In this document: in pieces, positions 51,896 to 61,636 of the stretch
Layout: each line of letters starts with the position of its first letter
How positions within the stretch are numbered: position 1 is the stretch's first letter
NCBI RefSeq assembly: GCF_002483235.1
Contig: NZ_DLHN01000018.1
Location: 1 to 64,000 of the forward strand
DNA length: 64,000 nucleotides
Direction of reading: 5' to 3'
Source of the DNA: Pedobacter glucosidilyticus
Lineage (GTDB): Bacteria; Bacteroidota; Bacteroidia; Sphingobacteriales; Sphingobacteriaceae
The notes under the pieces: generated by a model
Seen by the model: the letters and a program-made list of their open reading frames with translations, nothing else
Database searches by the model: none
Told to the model about the DNA's origin: nothing
Program-made: the position numbers and the translations under genes

Positions 51896-53367
51896 TATCT
51901 TAAACTTTCTATTTTACTGATTAATAATTGATTTGCCTTCTTAGGGTCTATTTTACCTTTTGAAATTTTCATTATTTCGCCCATAAATAATCCTAGAACG
52001 CCTTTTTTACCGTTATGGTATTCTTTTACTTTATCAGGAAATTTAGCTAATGTGGCATCAATAAAGCCTTCTAATTCATCTTGATTATCATTGATGATTA
52101 AATTTAGTTCTTCTGCTAAATCCTCTACATCTTTATCAGCATGATGAATAACCGCTGGGAAAAGTACATCTTTTGCTTGATTGTTATTTAGTTTACCGGC
52201 TTCAACCAGATTTATGATAGCTGCAATTTTATCAGCGGCAACATTAAAATCAGAAAAGCTTAAGCCTTTATCATTTAAATATGATTTTACTGGGCCCATT
52301 ACCCAATTAGAGGCGGCTTTACAATTTTCGCAGCTATCTGTTATGGCTAAATAATAATCGGCCATAGCTTTTTCTGCTGTAATTACACGGGCATCATACT
52401 CAGGTAAATTCATCTCCTGGGTAAACTTAACAACCAATTGCTCTGGTAAAGCTGGCATTGCCGCTTCTATTTCTTGAATATAAGCCTCGCTTAATGATAT
52501 GGGTAGTAAATCTGGCTCGGGGAAATAGCGGTAATCATTAGCCATTTCTTTAGAGCGTAAAGGTGTTGTGATACCTGTATTGGCATCAAAATTTAAGGTA
52601 TTTTGCTCTATAACAATCCCTTCTTCTATCAGTTCAATCTGACGTGTGATTTCATATTCTATAGCTTTTTGAACGTTTTTGATAGAATTTAGATTTTTAA
52701 CTTCGCAACGTTTACCTAAAGCTGTTTCGCCTTTTAGACGTACAGAAATATTGGCATCGCAACGCATAGAGCCTTCTTCCATATTACCATCGCAAATATC
52801 CAGGTAACGGACTAGTTTTCTTAGCTCTGTTAAATAAGCGGCGGCTTCTTCACCAGAAGAAATCATAGGCTCGCTTACCACTTCTAGTAGCGGTACACCG
52901 GCTCGGTTTAAATCTATGTAAGAATATTTTGGATCTAAATCATGAATACTTTTACCCGCATCTTCTTCCATGTGGATACGGTTTAGTAAAATATCTTTAG
53001 AGCTGCCATCTGACAGGATAATCTTTAGCTTACCGCCTTTACAAATAGGCTGATTATCCTGAGTTGTTTGAAAGCCTTTTGGTAAATCGGCATAGAAGTA
53101 GTTTTTTCTGTCAAAATAGTTAAAACGATTAATTTCTGACTGTATGGCCAAGCCAAGTTTTACCGCACTTTTTATCATGGCCTCATTGGTATAAGGTAAA
53201 GCACCTGGCAAACCTAAAGAAACCGGACTGATATTGGTATTTGGTTCGTTTCCAAAACTTGCTGAATCTGAACAAAAAGCCTTAGACTTTGTAGATAACT
53301 GAACGTGAACCTCAAGGCCTATTACTGCCTCGTATTTATTTAAAATAGCTTCTGAAATAATCGTCAT
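51895..53367 (-). CDS. gatB: Aspartyl/glutamyl-tRNA amidotransferase subunit B
   Basis: A 490-residue GatB, close to the usual length. It has the family start YEAVIGLEVHVQL, the zinc/tRNA-binding core (LPKGFQTTQDNQPIC, HMEEDAGKSIHD, NRAGVPLLEVVSEP, MRCDANISVR), and the C-terminal YqeY-like tail region (GLFMGEIMKISKGK). With GatA and GatC it converts mischarged Glu-tRNA(Gln) or Asp-tRNA(Asn). The partners are not in this window. Confidence 0.96.
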   Translation of the reverse strand: MTIISEAILNKYEAVIGLEVHVQLSTKSKAFCSDSASFGNEPNTNISPVSLGLPGALPYTNEAMIKSAVKLGLAIQSEINRFNYFDRKNYFYADLPKGFQTTQDNQPICKGGKLKIILSDGSSKDILLNRIHMEEDAGKSIHDLDPKYSYIDLNRAGVPLLEVVSEPMISSGEEAAAYLTELRKLVRYLDICDGNMEEGSMRCDANISVRLKGETALGKRCEVKNLNSIKNVQKAIEYEITRQIELIEEGIVIEQNTLNFDANTGITTPLRSKEMANDYRYFPEPDLLPISLSEAYIQEIEAAMPALPEQLVVKFTQEMNLPEYDARVITAEKAMADYYLAITDSCENCKAASNWVMGPVKSYLNDKGLSFSDFNVAADKIAAIINLVEAGKLNNNQAKDVLFPAVIHHADKDVEDLAEELNLIINDNQDELEGFIDATLAKFPDKVKEYHNGKKGVLGLFMGEIMKISKGKIDPKKANQLLISKIESLR

Positions 53368-53533
53368 TCTTATATTTAGCCTAAAAATTTATGGGCACAT
53401 TTCACCAAATATAATTTAAAACATACATATCGCCATTTTTAAGATAAATTTTATGAATAATGTAAAATATTAACAGTATTTAAGCTCATTTTTAACATCA
53501 TCTTAATACGAAGGTGTTATATAAGTTTGTATG

Positions 53534-55318
53534 CTAATAAACTGCTTTATCTGTTAAAGCATTTAGAAAAGCTATGAGCTGTTTTTTTTCTGTTTCAGAG
53601 AGTTGAAGTTTATCTGGTGATAGGGTTTGATTTTCTAAAATAATCCCTAAGCCTGCTCCTCCACCTTTATTATAAAAATCTACCACTTCATCTAATGTTT
53701 GGTAAACTCCATTGTGCATGTAAGGTGCGGTAAGCGCAATATTTCTTAATGATGGCGTTTTAAAAGCATGTTTCTGATGTGGAATTTTGTACAGATTGTA
53801 TTTGCCTAAATCTGCATCTATTTTGGCATTTATGGTATCTGTATTGGCCGGAACACCTAAAACCTCGCTTTCCATTTTTTCAAATAAAGGTGGTACAGTG
53901 CCACTAAATAAAGGAAGAAAATGACAGCTGCCACATTTACCTTTCCCCATAAAAAGGTTAAAACCAGCTAATTCTTGGGTGTTTAATGCCTCTTTTTCTC
54001 CCTGCATATAATGGTCAAAACTGCTGTTAAGAAAAACCAAAGACCTTACATAACTTGCTAATGCTTTTTTAATAAAAGAAGGAGATGGCTTTGCCCCATA
54101 AGCTTTTTTAAAAGCACTTAAATAATGGTTCTTTTCTTTAAGCCTTAAAGAAATGGTTTCTAAATTTCCATCCATTTCGGTACGATTAGAAACTACATCA
54201 TGTATCTGGTCTTCAAGGAAAGCAACCCTGCTATCATAAAATTGTACAGGATTTAAACCTGCATGAAGCAATGTTGGTGTGTTTCTGGCTAAAACTGTTT
54301 CACCATCTAAAGATTGATTTAGCGCTAAAGCATCTGTAAAAGCTTTATCAGGATGATGACAGGATGCACAACTCCTTTTCCCATTGGAAGATAAAGCTGT
54401 TTCATAAAATAACATTTTACCTAAAGCAATTTGTAAAGTATCTGCATTTTTATTGTCCTCTGGTGCAAGATAATCAGCCTGAAAAATATTTTTTGCAAAC
54501 AGGTTCCACTTACGATAATCTGTTAAGCGCTGTTCTGTAACATCAGCTATATGATTTTGCTTTTGGTAAGCTTCAAAAGTTTCTGCTAAAGGATTAAGAT
54601 AAACTGTTAAAAAAACGGCTCTGTTAAACTCATTAAAATCTAATGTGGTGGTGTTTATAAAGCCGATGGCTGCTTTTATTTTTACTGTTACTTCATCGTT
54701 ATAGGGATAATTTAACATTAATGAATGAATAGCCTCAAGGTTGGTTCTAATTTCAGAAATTGCTGTATTGGCTAACGGACTATCAAAACCGGCTAAACCT
54801 TTTGTTGCTATTCTAAATAATTGAAGCTTTAGGGCTTCAAAAACCTCCTCATCTTTAAACTTTAAGCTTTCCGCATTTAATATCAAATATTCAATAGCTG
54901 TTTTTATGTTGCTTATTTCTGTCAATATTAGTTCTCTGTTATCATCGGTTAAATCATCATAAACATAAGCTTCTAAAACTTGCAAACCTGTTGGATAAAT
55001 AATAACTTCTGGCTCTGATGGCTCGCTTTCTGGTAAAGGTGGCCCGTTTAATTTTGCTGCAGTTTTAGGATAATAATATTCAACTATACATTCAAGCGTT
55101 TTATAATCAGTTCTTAGATTGATAAATAAATTTTTAATCTCGTGGCTGCTACCTTTTTTTGCTGTCTGCTGTAAGAGATTTGCGGTTTTTTGAAATTTAG
55201 TTAGATTTTCTTTATAGGTTTCTGATAGCGCAAGTGCTTTATTTTCAGGTCTAAAGCCCATAACCATAAAGCCTAATAAAATTGATAAAAAACACCAAAT
55301 TTTAAAATATTTCAACAT
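53534..55318 (-). CDS. Di-heme cytochrome c peroxidase-like protein with N-terminal helical domain
   Basis: A 594-residue exported protein. The C-terminal half is a MauG/CcpA-type di-heme domain with heme sites CASCH (317-321) and CGSCH (462-466). The N-terminal half (about 30-280) is helical and contains YYYPKTAAKLNGPPLPE; its role is unknown, though such extended peroxidase-like proteins recur in Bacteroidota. It would reduce peroxide or oxidise a partner in the periplasm. It is the last gene of the PhoX-LRR operon, with a 2-base gap. Confidence 0.85.
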   Translation of the reverse strand: MLKYFKIWCFLSILLGFMVMGFRPENKALALSETYKENLTKFQKTANLLQQTAKKGSSHEIKNLFINLRTDYKTLECIVEYYYPKTAAKLNGPPLPESEPSEPEVIIYPTGLQVLEAYVYDDLTDDNRELILTEISNIKTAIEYLILNAESLKFKDEEVFEALKLQLFRIATKGLAGFDSPLANTAISEIRTNLEAIHSLMLNYPYNDEVTVKIKAAIGFINTTTLDFNEFNRAVFLTVYLNPLAETFEAYQKQNHIADVTEQRLTDYRKWNLFAKNIFQADYLAPEDNKNADTLQIALGKMLFYETALSSNGKRSCASCHHPDKAFTDALALNQSLDGETVLARNTPTLLHAGLNPVQFYDSRVAFLEDQIHDVVSNRTEMDGNLETISLRLKEKNHYLSAFKKAYGAKPSPSFIKKALASYVRSLVFLNSSFDHYMQGEKEALNTQELAGFNLFMGKGKCGSCHFLPLFSGTVPPLFEKMESEVLGVPANTDTINAKIDADLGKYNLYKIPHQKHAFKTPSLRNIALTAPYMHNGVYQTLDEVVDFYNKGGGAGLGIILENQTLSPDKLQLSETEKKQLIAFLNALTDKAVY

Positions 55319-55320
55319 GT

Positions 55321-56229
55321 TTAAAAAATTATTTGAGTTTGAGGCATTAGCGTTCTAAGTTTTTGCACATAGCTTTCTGTAAGCGGATTATTTAAAAGTA
55401 CCAGTGTTTTTAATTTTTTTAATCTGCTTATTTCTGAGGGTAAAGCTTCAAGCTGATTATGGCTTAACAAAAGCATTTCGAGATTTTTTAGCTTTGTAAT
55501 AGCTGAGGGTAATTGGTTAAGTTGATTATGAGATAATGAAAGCAAAGTAAGTGCCTTCATGTGATTCAATTGCCTAGGTAATGCTGTTAATTGATTATGG
55601 GATACTTTTAATGTTTTTAGCTTTTTCAATTTTGTAAAAGAAGCTGGCAAATAGCTTAATCTGTTATAATCCAAAGCTAATTCTTCAATTGTTTGAAGTT
55701 CACCAATATGGTCTGGTAGTGTTAAAAGGTGATTATGGCTAAGATCTGCTACTTTTAATTTTTCTAGGCTACAAAAATTTTCTGAAAGAGCATTAAAATC
55801 ATTCCACGAAATATCTAAAAAAACCAGAGCGTTTAAAGCTTCTACTCCTTTAGGTAATGCAATTAAATGGTTATTATTTAGATGCAGCGTGTTTAATTGC
55901 TTAAAATTGCTAAAGTCTACCTGAAATCGTATAAAATTATTTTCTGTTAATATTAATGTTTTTAGATTTTTTAGTGCAGAAATTTCTGTTGGTAAGGTGC
56001 GTAAATAATTTTGTTTAAGATCAAGCAATTCTAGTTGGGTTAATTGACCTATTTCTGGAATAAGCTTTTCACAAGCTTTGTACCGATAAGATAAAGTTTT
56101 AGCGCATTGGGCTTGCTTAACAGCTTCCTCGATATCATAAAAGCTATCATTTTTGCATTGGCCTAAAGCAAAAAAACAATTACCCCAAATAATTAGGGTA
56201 ATTGTTAGCATTAAACTAAAGTTTGGCAT
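55321..56229 (-). CDS. Exported leucine-rich repeat protein
   Basis: A 302-residue protein with a signal peptide (to about residue 23) and about ten 23-residue leucine-rich repeats of the LxxLxLxxNxLxxLPxxI type. The repeats start near LTQLELLDLKQNYLRTLP and run nearly to the C-terminus. It would act as a protein-binding scaffold. Its start overlaps the upstream phosphatase stop by one base. No sorting domain is seen, so it probably stays in the periplasm or on the outer membrane. Confidence 0.85.
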   Translation of the reverse strand: MPNFSLMLTITLIIWGNCFFALGQCKNDSFYDIEEAVKQAQCAKTLSYRYKACEKLIPEIGQLTQLELLDLKQNYLRTLPTEISALKNLKTLILTENNFIRFQVDFSNFKQLNTLHLNNNHLIALPKGVEALNALVFLDISWNDFNALSENFCSLEKLKVADLSHNHLLTLPDHIGELQTIEELALDYNRLSYLPASFTKLKKLKTLKVSHNQLTALPRQLNHMKALTLLSLSHNQLNQLPSAITKLKNLEMLLLSHNQLEALPSEISRLKKLKTLVLLNNPLTESYVQKLRTLMPQTQIIF

Positions 56230-59200
56230 TAATTTTTAATAAATGTTTTGCTTTTTCTTTCTGATGAACCATAAAGATTGATGATATAAACTCCACTGCT
56301 AAGCTGGCTTACATTAACATCAAGTTGGTTTTCTCCTTTTTTAACAGATTCGTTGCTTTTAAGCAAAACCTGTCCATTTTGGTTGATGATTTCTAATACA
56401 ACTTTCTCTTCTTCTGTACTGTTTAATTTTAAATGAAGAACATCAGCAACTGGATTTGGATAAACAACTAGAAGTTCTTTATTATTTAAGTCTACATCAA
56501 TAACTTTAACAGGAGTATATTCTATTTTACCGTTATTATCTGTAGATTTTATACGGTAATAGTTTTTTCCCAAAGCAGGAAATTCATCTACATAAACATA
56601 ATCGTTTAAGCCTTTTGTAGCTTTCTCATTGTTGATTGATTTTAAAGTTTTGAAAGTGTTACCATCTGTCATTCTTTCAACTTCAAAATTTACGTTTTCT
56701 TGGTCTGTTGTAAATTGCCATTTTAACTGCGCAGCCCTTAGTCCTGATTTGGAAACTTCAAAGGATGTAAAAGTTATAGGTAAAGTACCGGGTATACCTA
56801 AAAATTCTTTTCTTGCTATAACAATAGCAGATTCTCTGTTAAATCTTACGTTGTTTCCGGCAGCGTCTTTCATAATTGTACTATTTGAGCCGCTTGGGTG
56901 CTGTATAGAAAGAAACATAAACTTATTATCTGGAGAGAAAGTCATCCCGGTTGGTTCAGAACCCGCAGGTGTAACCGCAAATAGCTCTACTTTCGGACTT
57001 TGTTGTGTATGGCAAGGACGAACCATCCAGATATGATTTCTGCTACCATCCTGAATCACATATAAATTACCTTCCTGGTCAAAGGTTAAATTATCGTTTC
57101 CTGATCCCCAACTTTCATTAACAGTACCACCACTATGGGTAATAGCATACTGTGTGCTTGAGTTACCTACAAAAACACTGAAATTACTTACGGTTGTACC
57201 ATCATCACTAAATCTGTACACTCTACTGCTAGCTTTAGAAGTAAAATAAATCATGCTATCAATGGTACCTATTTCTACATCTTCTACCGAGTCAAAATTG
57301 GTTGCACCAACAGATGCAGCAAAGTCTTTTACGTTGTTACATTCTGTAGGTGTACTATTTGGAACTTGTATCCAGGTGCCTGAAGTTGAGCTTCCAAGAG
57401 CCCCATTTAGTTTTAAAACAAACAACTCTCCATCGCTAAGATTTCTTGCTGTACTTGCGATGTATTTAAAAACATAACCAGGATTTTCATCATTTCCTTC
57501 ATATAAAGTTTTTAAATCTGCTGCTACCACAGCATTTTCATGTGACATTCTACCGGCTTTCCATATTTTATCTGGTGTTCCATTATTGTCATAATCCATG
57601 ATTTTACGTGTAACCGGATCAATTTCTACTAACCATCCAATATCCTGATAACCATCTGTATTTGCATCTCCAGAAGGCAATGATTCTTCAGCCGTAATAA
57701 TTGTTCCCCAAGGGGTTACCGTACCAGAACAGTTTCTTGCTGTTCCCTGGATTCCGAGAAAATCTATAGGTGCACTATTGGTTACTTGCCAAAGTTTTGA
57801 TGTGCTATTGTAATTGATATCTAACATAGAAACTCCTGCTGAACTGGTGCTTCCTCCTTCATGGTTTACAGATAGGTATCCGTTTTCACTACTTCCAGCA
57901 ATTGGAGCATAGCCTGTAAAATCAAAGGCAGACTTTACATTTCCGTTTGAAGCATCGCTATAAGGACTACCAGATTGTAAAAGCATTTGAAAGCTGTGTG
58001 TGCTTGGGATACGAAGCGAATCTGGCTGGCTAGAAGGTAAAACAGAAATAAAATCAGAAATGAAGTTTGCTGGTGCCGGATTACAAACCACTGGCGTTTG
58101 ATTTAAAGGACCTTCTTTGAGTTCTAAATCAAAACCTAAGTCAGAGCTGGTACCATCTCTTTGGTGAACTTCTACAGCAATGATGTTATCTCCGTTTTGT
58201 AATACACTTGTAGGAACTATAAAAGAGGTATAAGTTGATTCTGCAGTACCATCAATAATAGAACTAGAATTTGTAAGATAATTTACACCCGTAGCTGGTA
58301 AATTATCTCTTAAAACTTCTGTACCATTGATATAAACAATTGCTGCATCATCTCTTAGTAAGTTTAACTCCAGATTACTAGAAAGTGTATTTAAATTGGT
58401 AACGTTAAACTTTTTACGGAAATAATAAGTAATGTATTTGTTGTTTGCATCAGCACCAAAACTTAAGGTAGTAACCGGATGATCGGAATAACCTAACTTT
58501 CCAGCTCCTGCATTCCAAGTATCATCGTTAAAATTTAGAGATGTCCATACTGTGCCTTGGTCGCTACCATTATCCAGAAATTTCCAAATGCTATTTTTTG
58601 CAATAGGAAAACTCGTGGTTGGTATAGAGGCATCATTGGTCTGAAAAGTTAATATAAGCGTGGGAATCAGGTTTAAATCGCCACTACTGCCATCAAAAGA
58701 ATAAGCATTTCTTACCCCTTCGCCAGTTAATATTACAGTTAAAGCATTTCCACTTGCCCAGCCAGATCTTGAGATTACTTGTTGAATTACAGTTTTAAGA
58801 TCGGGTGTACGTTGGTTTGTACCTGCTAAACCAGCATTACTGGTACCCCAAGTGCTACTTGTAGAACCTGCCCAGTTTACCGTATTAGAAACTTTAGTTC
58901 TGCCACTGATATTCCCAGATGTTGAGGTAAAAGTGGCAGAATTATCGGTATCATGAGCAGAAATGGTAATGATGCCTGATGTGGCATTTTTATCGCCTTT
59001 AGTAGCAAATTGTATAAATGCAGATTGTATGATTGCCCCTTGTGGGACATTAATATTTGTAAATCTTATACCTATGGTTTGCTTTTTTGTACCATCGGTC
59101 ATCAATTCCAAATCAGAACTGCCTAAATCCATTTGTCCAACAGTACCAGAGCCGCCTGCTACTGTTTCTTCTGCATCATCAGAACCTGCGGATGGCCTGA

Positions 59201-59294
59201 AAACCAAAGTTCTGTTAACTTGCGCATTAACCGAAATACTTAGGGCTAATAAAACTGCACATTTTAATAAGGTGTATTTGTAAATTTTTCTCAT
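56229..59294 (-). CDS. PhoX-like phosphatase with T9SS sorting domain
   Basis: A 1021-residue secreted protein. After a signal peptide come a beta-rich region with DNRLRE-like repeats (about 30-215) and a CBM-like domain (about 225-390). A DUF839/PhoX region (about 410-820) follows, with VNHEGG, AEESLPSGDANTDGYQDIGWLVEIDP and GRMSHENAVV segments that match PhoX metal-binding loops. A fibronectin-like part and a type IX sorting domain (VYPNPVADVLHLKL to the end) close it. It probably releases phosphate outside the cell. A 9-bp inverted repeat (59298-59322) lies just before the start and may affect translation. Confidence 0.82.
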   Translation of the reverse strand: MRKIYKYTLLKCAVLLALSISVNAQVNRTLVFRPSAGSDDAEETVAGGSGTVGQMDLGSSDLELMTDGTKKQTIGIRFTNINVPQGAIIQSAFIQFATKGDKNATSGIITISAHDTDNSATFTSTSGNISGRTKVSNTVNWAGSTSSTWGTSNAGLAGTNQRTPDLKTVIQQVISRSGWASGNALTVILTGEGVRNAYSFDGSSGDLNLIPTLILTFQTNDASIPTTSFPIAKNSIWKFLDNGSDQGTVWTSLNFNDDTWNAGAGKLGYSDHPVTTLSFGADANNKYITYYFRKKFNVTNLNTLSSNLELNLLRDDAAIVYINGTEVLRDNLPATGVNYLTNSSSIIDGTAESTYTSFIVPTSVLQNGDNIIAVEVHQRDGTSSDLGFDLELKEGPLNQTPVVCNPAPANFISDFISVLPSSQPDSLRIPSTHSFQMLLQSGSPYSDASNGNVKSAFDFTGYAPIAGSSENGYLSVNHEGGSTSSAGVSMLDINYNSTSKLWQVTNSAPIDFLGIQGTARNCSGTVTPWGTIITAEESLPSGDANTDGYQDIGWLVEIDPVTRKIMDYDNNGTPDKIWKAGRMSHENAVVAADLKTLYEGNDENPGYVFKYIASTARNLSDGELFVLKLNGALGSSTSGTWIQVPNSTPTECNNVKDFAASVGATNFDSVEDVEIGTIDSMIYFTSKASSRVYRFSDDGTTVSNFSVFVGNSSTQYAITHSGGTVNESWGSGNDNLTFDQEGNLYVIQDGSRNHIWMVRPCHTQQSPKVELFAVTPAGSEPTGMTFSPDNKFMFLSIQHPSGSNSTIMKDAAGNNVRFNRESAIVIARKEFLGIPGTLPITFTSFEVSKSGLRAAQLKWQFTTDQENVNFEVERMTDGNTFKTLKSINNEKATKGLNDYVYVDEFPALGKNYYRIKSTDNNGKIEYTPVKVIDVDLNNKELLVVYPNPVADVLHLKLNSTEEEKVVLEIINQNGQVLLKSNESVKKGENQLDVNVSQLSSGVYIINLYGSSERKSKTFIKN

Positions 59295-59443
59295 ATCCTA
59301 TGTTTTCAGCAAAAAAACATAGTTGATATTAGCCTAATTTAAACACACGATTATCAATGGTTAACCATTAAATCATCAGGAAGTTAATTTTATCTAGCTA
59401 TTGTTAAGTTTATATGATGAGTATCTTATTTAAAAAAATCAAA

Positions 59444-60973
59444 TTACTTGTTAAGCTTTCTTGCTTTTAATTGAGCGATGTATAAAGATTGCGGTTGTAC
59501 ATGTTGTCCTAAACTTTCCCATTCACCATCAGGCTTTCCTGCTAACCTACCTTCATATTTTTCTCCTATTAAACCTATACAATAGTTTTTACCAGAAATC
59601 CATGGAGTTTGTACAGCAGCTCTTTTAACTTTACAGTTCCAAATAACTTGAGTAGTGCCAACCCAACCATGCCCAGAACCCCAGTTGCCACGGTCATGAA
59701 TGTTTATTTCACCATCGGTTATAATGTTATCATATAAAGCTCCGGCAGACCATCTGTGGTGTGGGCCAATATCTGCATGCGTATTAGATGCTTTACAATT
59801 ATAAAATACATTTGGACCCATGGTTCTGGCACCACTTACATAATCATGTCTTCCTTCTGTAGTTTCGCAGTTTTTAACCAAATTAAAAGCACCATCAACA
59901 TTAAAACTATATCTTCTACCTCCGGTAATAACCGATTTTGGATCTAAACATTTAGCATCTGTTACAGTAACATATCTGGCATATCTATCAACATTTACGC
60001 AAGAAGTAGCAAAGTATCTAGATGTAACATTTCTAACCCAGCCATTATCAATTTTATCAAATTCTATAGCCTTCCAAGAGTGCTCTTCATCCGTATCCGA
60101 AGCATATTCAGATTCAAATAATATATTTTCTACCCCTACTTCTTGTATTCTACCGGCGAAAGTAAATTTATAGACTTCTGCACCACCATACTTTTTTTCT
60201 AATGGCATAACTATAGGTTGGTTGATGTATATTTTATTGCCTTTAATAGCTGTAACGGCTCTTTCAAATGTCAAATTAAATCCTTTAGCATCCCATTGGA
60301 TGGTACCTGGTCTTTCTATAATTTTATCCATTTGCAAGTCTTTAATCCAAGCGTCGGTACCGGGTCTGTAAATGATAATTTCATCGCCAACTTTAAAATT
60401 TTCTGGCTTTTCTACTTCTACATAAAACCTACCTACTGGCACATAATCTTCTGTTACTGTAGTTCTTGTGCCTTTTACTTCTCTGGGTACACCATCGCCT
60501 GAAACTTGTACTAAAACACGCTTGTCTTTTCCTGTAGCTATTAATTTTGTTCCGTTTGCATCGTTACCCTCGCCTCTTAATACAATTCCACTGTTTTTTA
60601 TAGTGATAGCTCCAGGAATTTTGTAAACTCCTTTTTTAAGTAAAATAGCACCTCTAAAACCATCTTTATCGGGCTTCATGGCTGCTACTTCATCTATAGC
60701 TTTTTGGATAATTTCTTGGCTACTTCCATCGCCAGCAGGCGAAATGGTTTTAATTACTTTAACATTGGGGATTTCTTTATCTCCCATGTGGTAACCTACC
60801 CTACTAAAATCAGGAATGATATTTCCTTTTTCATCAGGTTTAAAGGTTAGCGTTCCATCTTTATTTACAGTGTAAAATTTAGACTCTTTAAAATAAGTAA
60901 AAGAGAGTATCAATACACTTAATAATACTATACCAATTTTATATATTGGATGTTGAGCTTTAATGATTTTCAT
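59444..60973 (-). CDS. Right-handed beta-helix protein, pectate-lyase-like
   Basis: A 509-residue exported protein. A membrane/signal segment (about 9-26) is followed by a pectate-lyase-3-like start (GDGSSQEIIQKAIDEVAA, GAILLKKGVYKIPGAITIKNSGIVLRGEG), and then many short parallel-beta-helix coils rich in Asn, Gly and His, such as GRHDYVSGARTMGPNVFYNCKASNTHADIGPHHRWSAGALYDN. Such helices cut or isomerise uronic-acid polymers; no catalytic residue can be named with confidence. It is the last gene of the operon that carries GH88 and a sulfatase. Confidence 0.7.
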   Translation of the reverse strand: MKIIKAQHPIYKIGIVLLSVLILSFTYFKESKFYTVNKDGTLTFKPDEKGNIIPDFSRVGYHMGDKEIPNVKVIKTISPAGDGSSQEIIQKAIDEVAAMKPDKDGFRGAILLKKGVYKIPGAITIKNSGIVLRGEGNDANGTKLIATGKDKRVLVQVSGDGVPREVKGTRTTVTEDYVPVGRFYVEVEKPENFKVGDEIIIYRPGTDAWIKDLQMDKIIERPGTIQWDAKGFNLTFERAVTAIKGNKIYINQPIVMPLEKKYGGAEVYKFTFAGRIQEVGVENILFESEYASDTDEEHSWKAIEFDKIDNGWVRNVTSRYFATSCVNVDRYARYVTVTDAKCLDPKSVITGGRRYSFNVDGAFNLVKNCETTEGRHDYVSGARTMGPNVFYNCKASNTHADIGPHHRWSAGALYDNIITDGEINIHDRGNWGSGHGWVGTTQVIWNCKVKRAAVQTPWISGKNYCIGLIGEKYEGRLAGKPDGEWESLGQHVQPQSLYIAQLKARKLNK

Positions 60974-60988
60974 ATTATTGAGCTTTTT

Positions 60989-61627
60989 TTATTTCTTTAA
61001 AAGGGATTTAATTTTATCAATAATAGGTTGAGCTAATAGCTCGTAGCCTTGCTCTGTATAATGCACATTACCCGGTTTAGAGTTTGCCGGGTGTACTGTT
61101 AAAGATGTTTTGTAAAGATCTAAAACCTCTATTTTATTCTTTTTCATTACTTCTAATGCCACTTTATTATACTGTGCTGGCGATTCTACTTTTCTACCTG
61201 CTGCATTTTCTGGTACTGTGGTGGTATTGATAAAAACTAGGTTGGCTGTGGTTTCTTTTAATTTATCTACGATGATTTGTAAGTTTTTTCTATAATCTTC
61301 TAAAGGAACACTGATTTTACCTTTTACCACATCATATTTGTTTAAAGAATCTCTGTGTACCATGTCATGCAAACCAAAATTAAAGGTAATCACATCCCAC
61401 TCTCTATCTCCTAACCATTTTTCTATATTTTGTACACCTCTGGTAGTAGGACCTCCGTTACCGAGATTATGCTCTACATTAACACCAGTTAGTGCTTTTT
61501 GAATAAATGGCGTATATCCTATAGAGATAGAATCACCAATGATTAAAACATTTTTAGGTGTTTGAAAACTTGCCGCAACTAACGTCACAACAATTAATAA
61601 AGCAGTTATACTTAAGTACTTTTTCAT
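60989..61627 (-). CDS. SGNH/GDSL hydrolase (possible acetylesterase)
   Basis: A 212-residue exported hydrolase with signal peptide (to about residue 21) and block I GDSISIG with nucleophile S33. Block III is seen as FNFGLHDM, and block V ends with PGNVHYTEQGY. There the His is present but the Asp usually found three residues before it is a Gly. It may remove acetyl groups from the substrate oligosaccharides. It lies 9 bases downstream of GH88 and 15 bases upstream of the beta-helix gene. Confidence 0.8.
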   Translation of the reverse strand: MKKYLSITALLIVVTLVAASFQTPKNVLIIGDSISIGYTPFIQKALTGVNVEHNLGNGGPTTRGVQNIEKWLGDREWDVITFNFGLHDMVHRDSLNKYDVVKGKISVPLEDYRKNLQIIVDKLKETTANLVFINTTTVPENAAGRKVESPAQYNKVALEVMKKNKIEVLDLYKTSLTVHPANSKPGNVHYTEQGYELLAQPIIDKIKSLLKK

Positions 61628-61636
61628 ATCTGTTTC

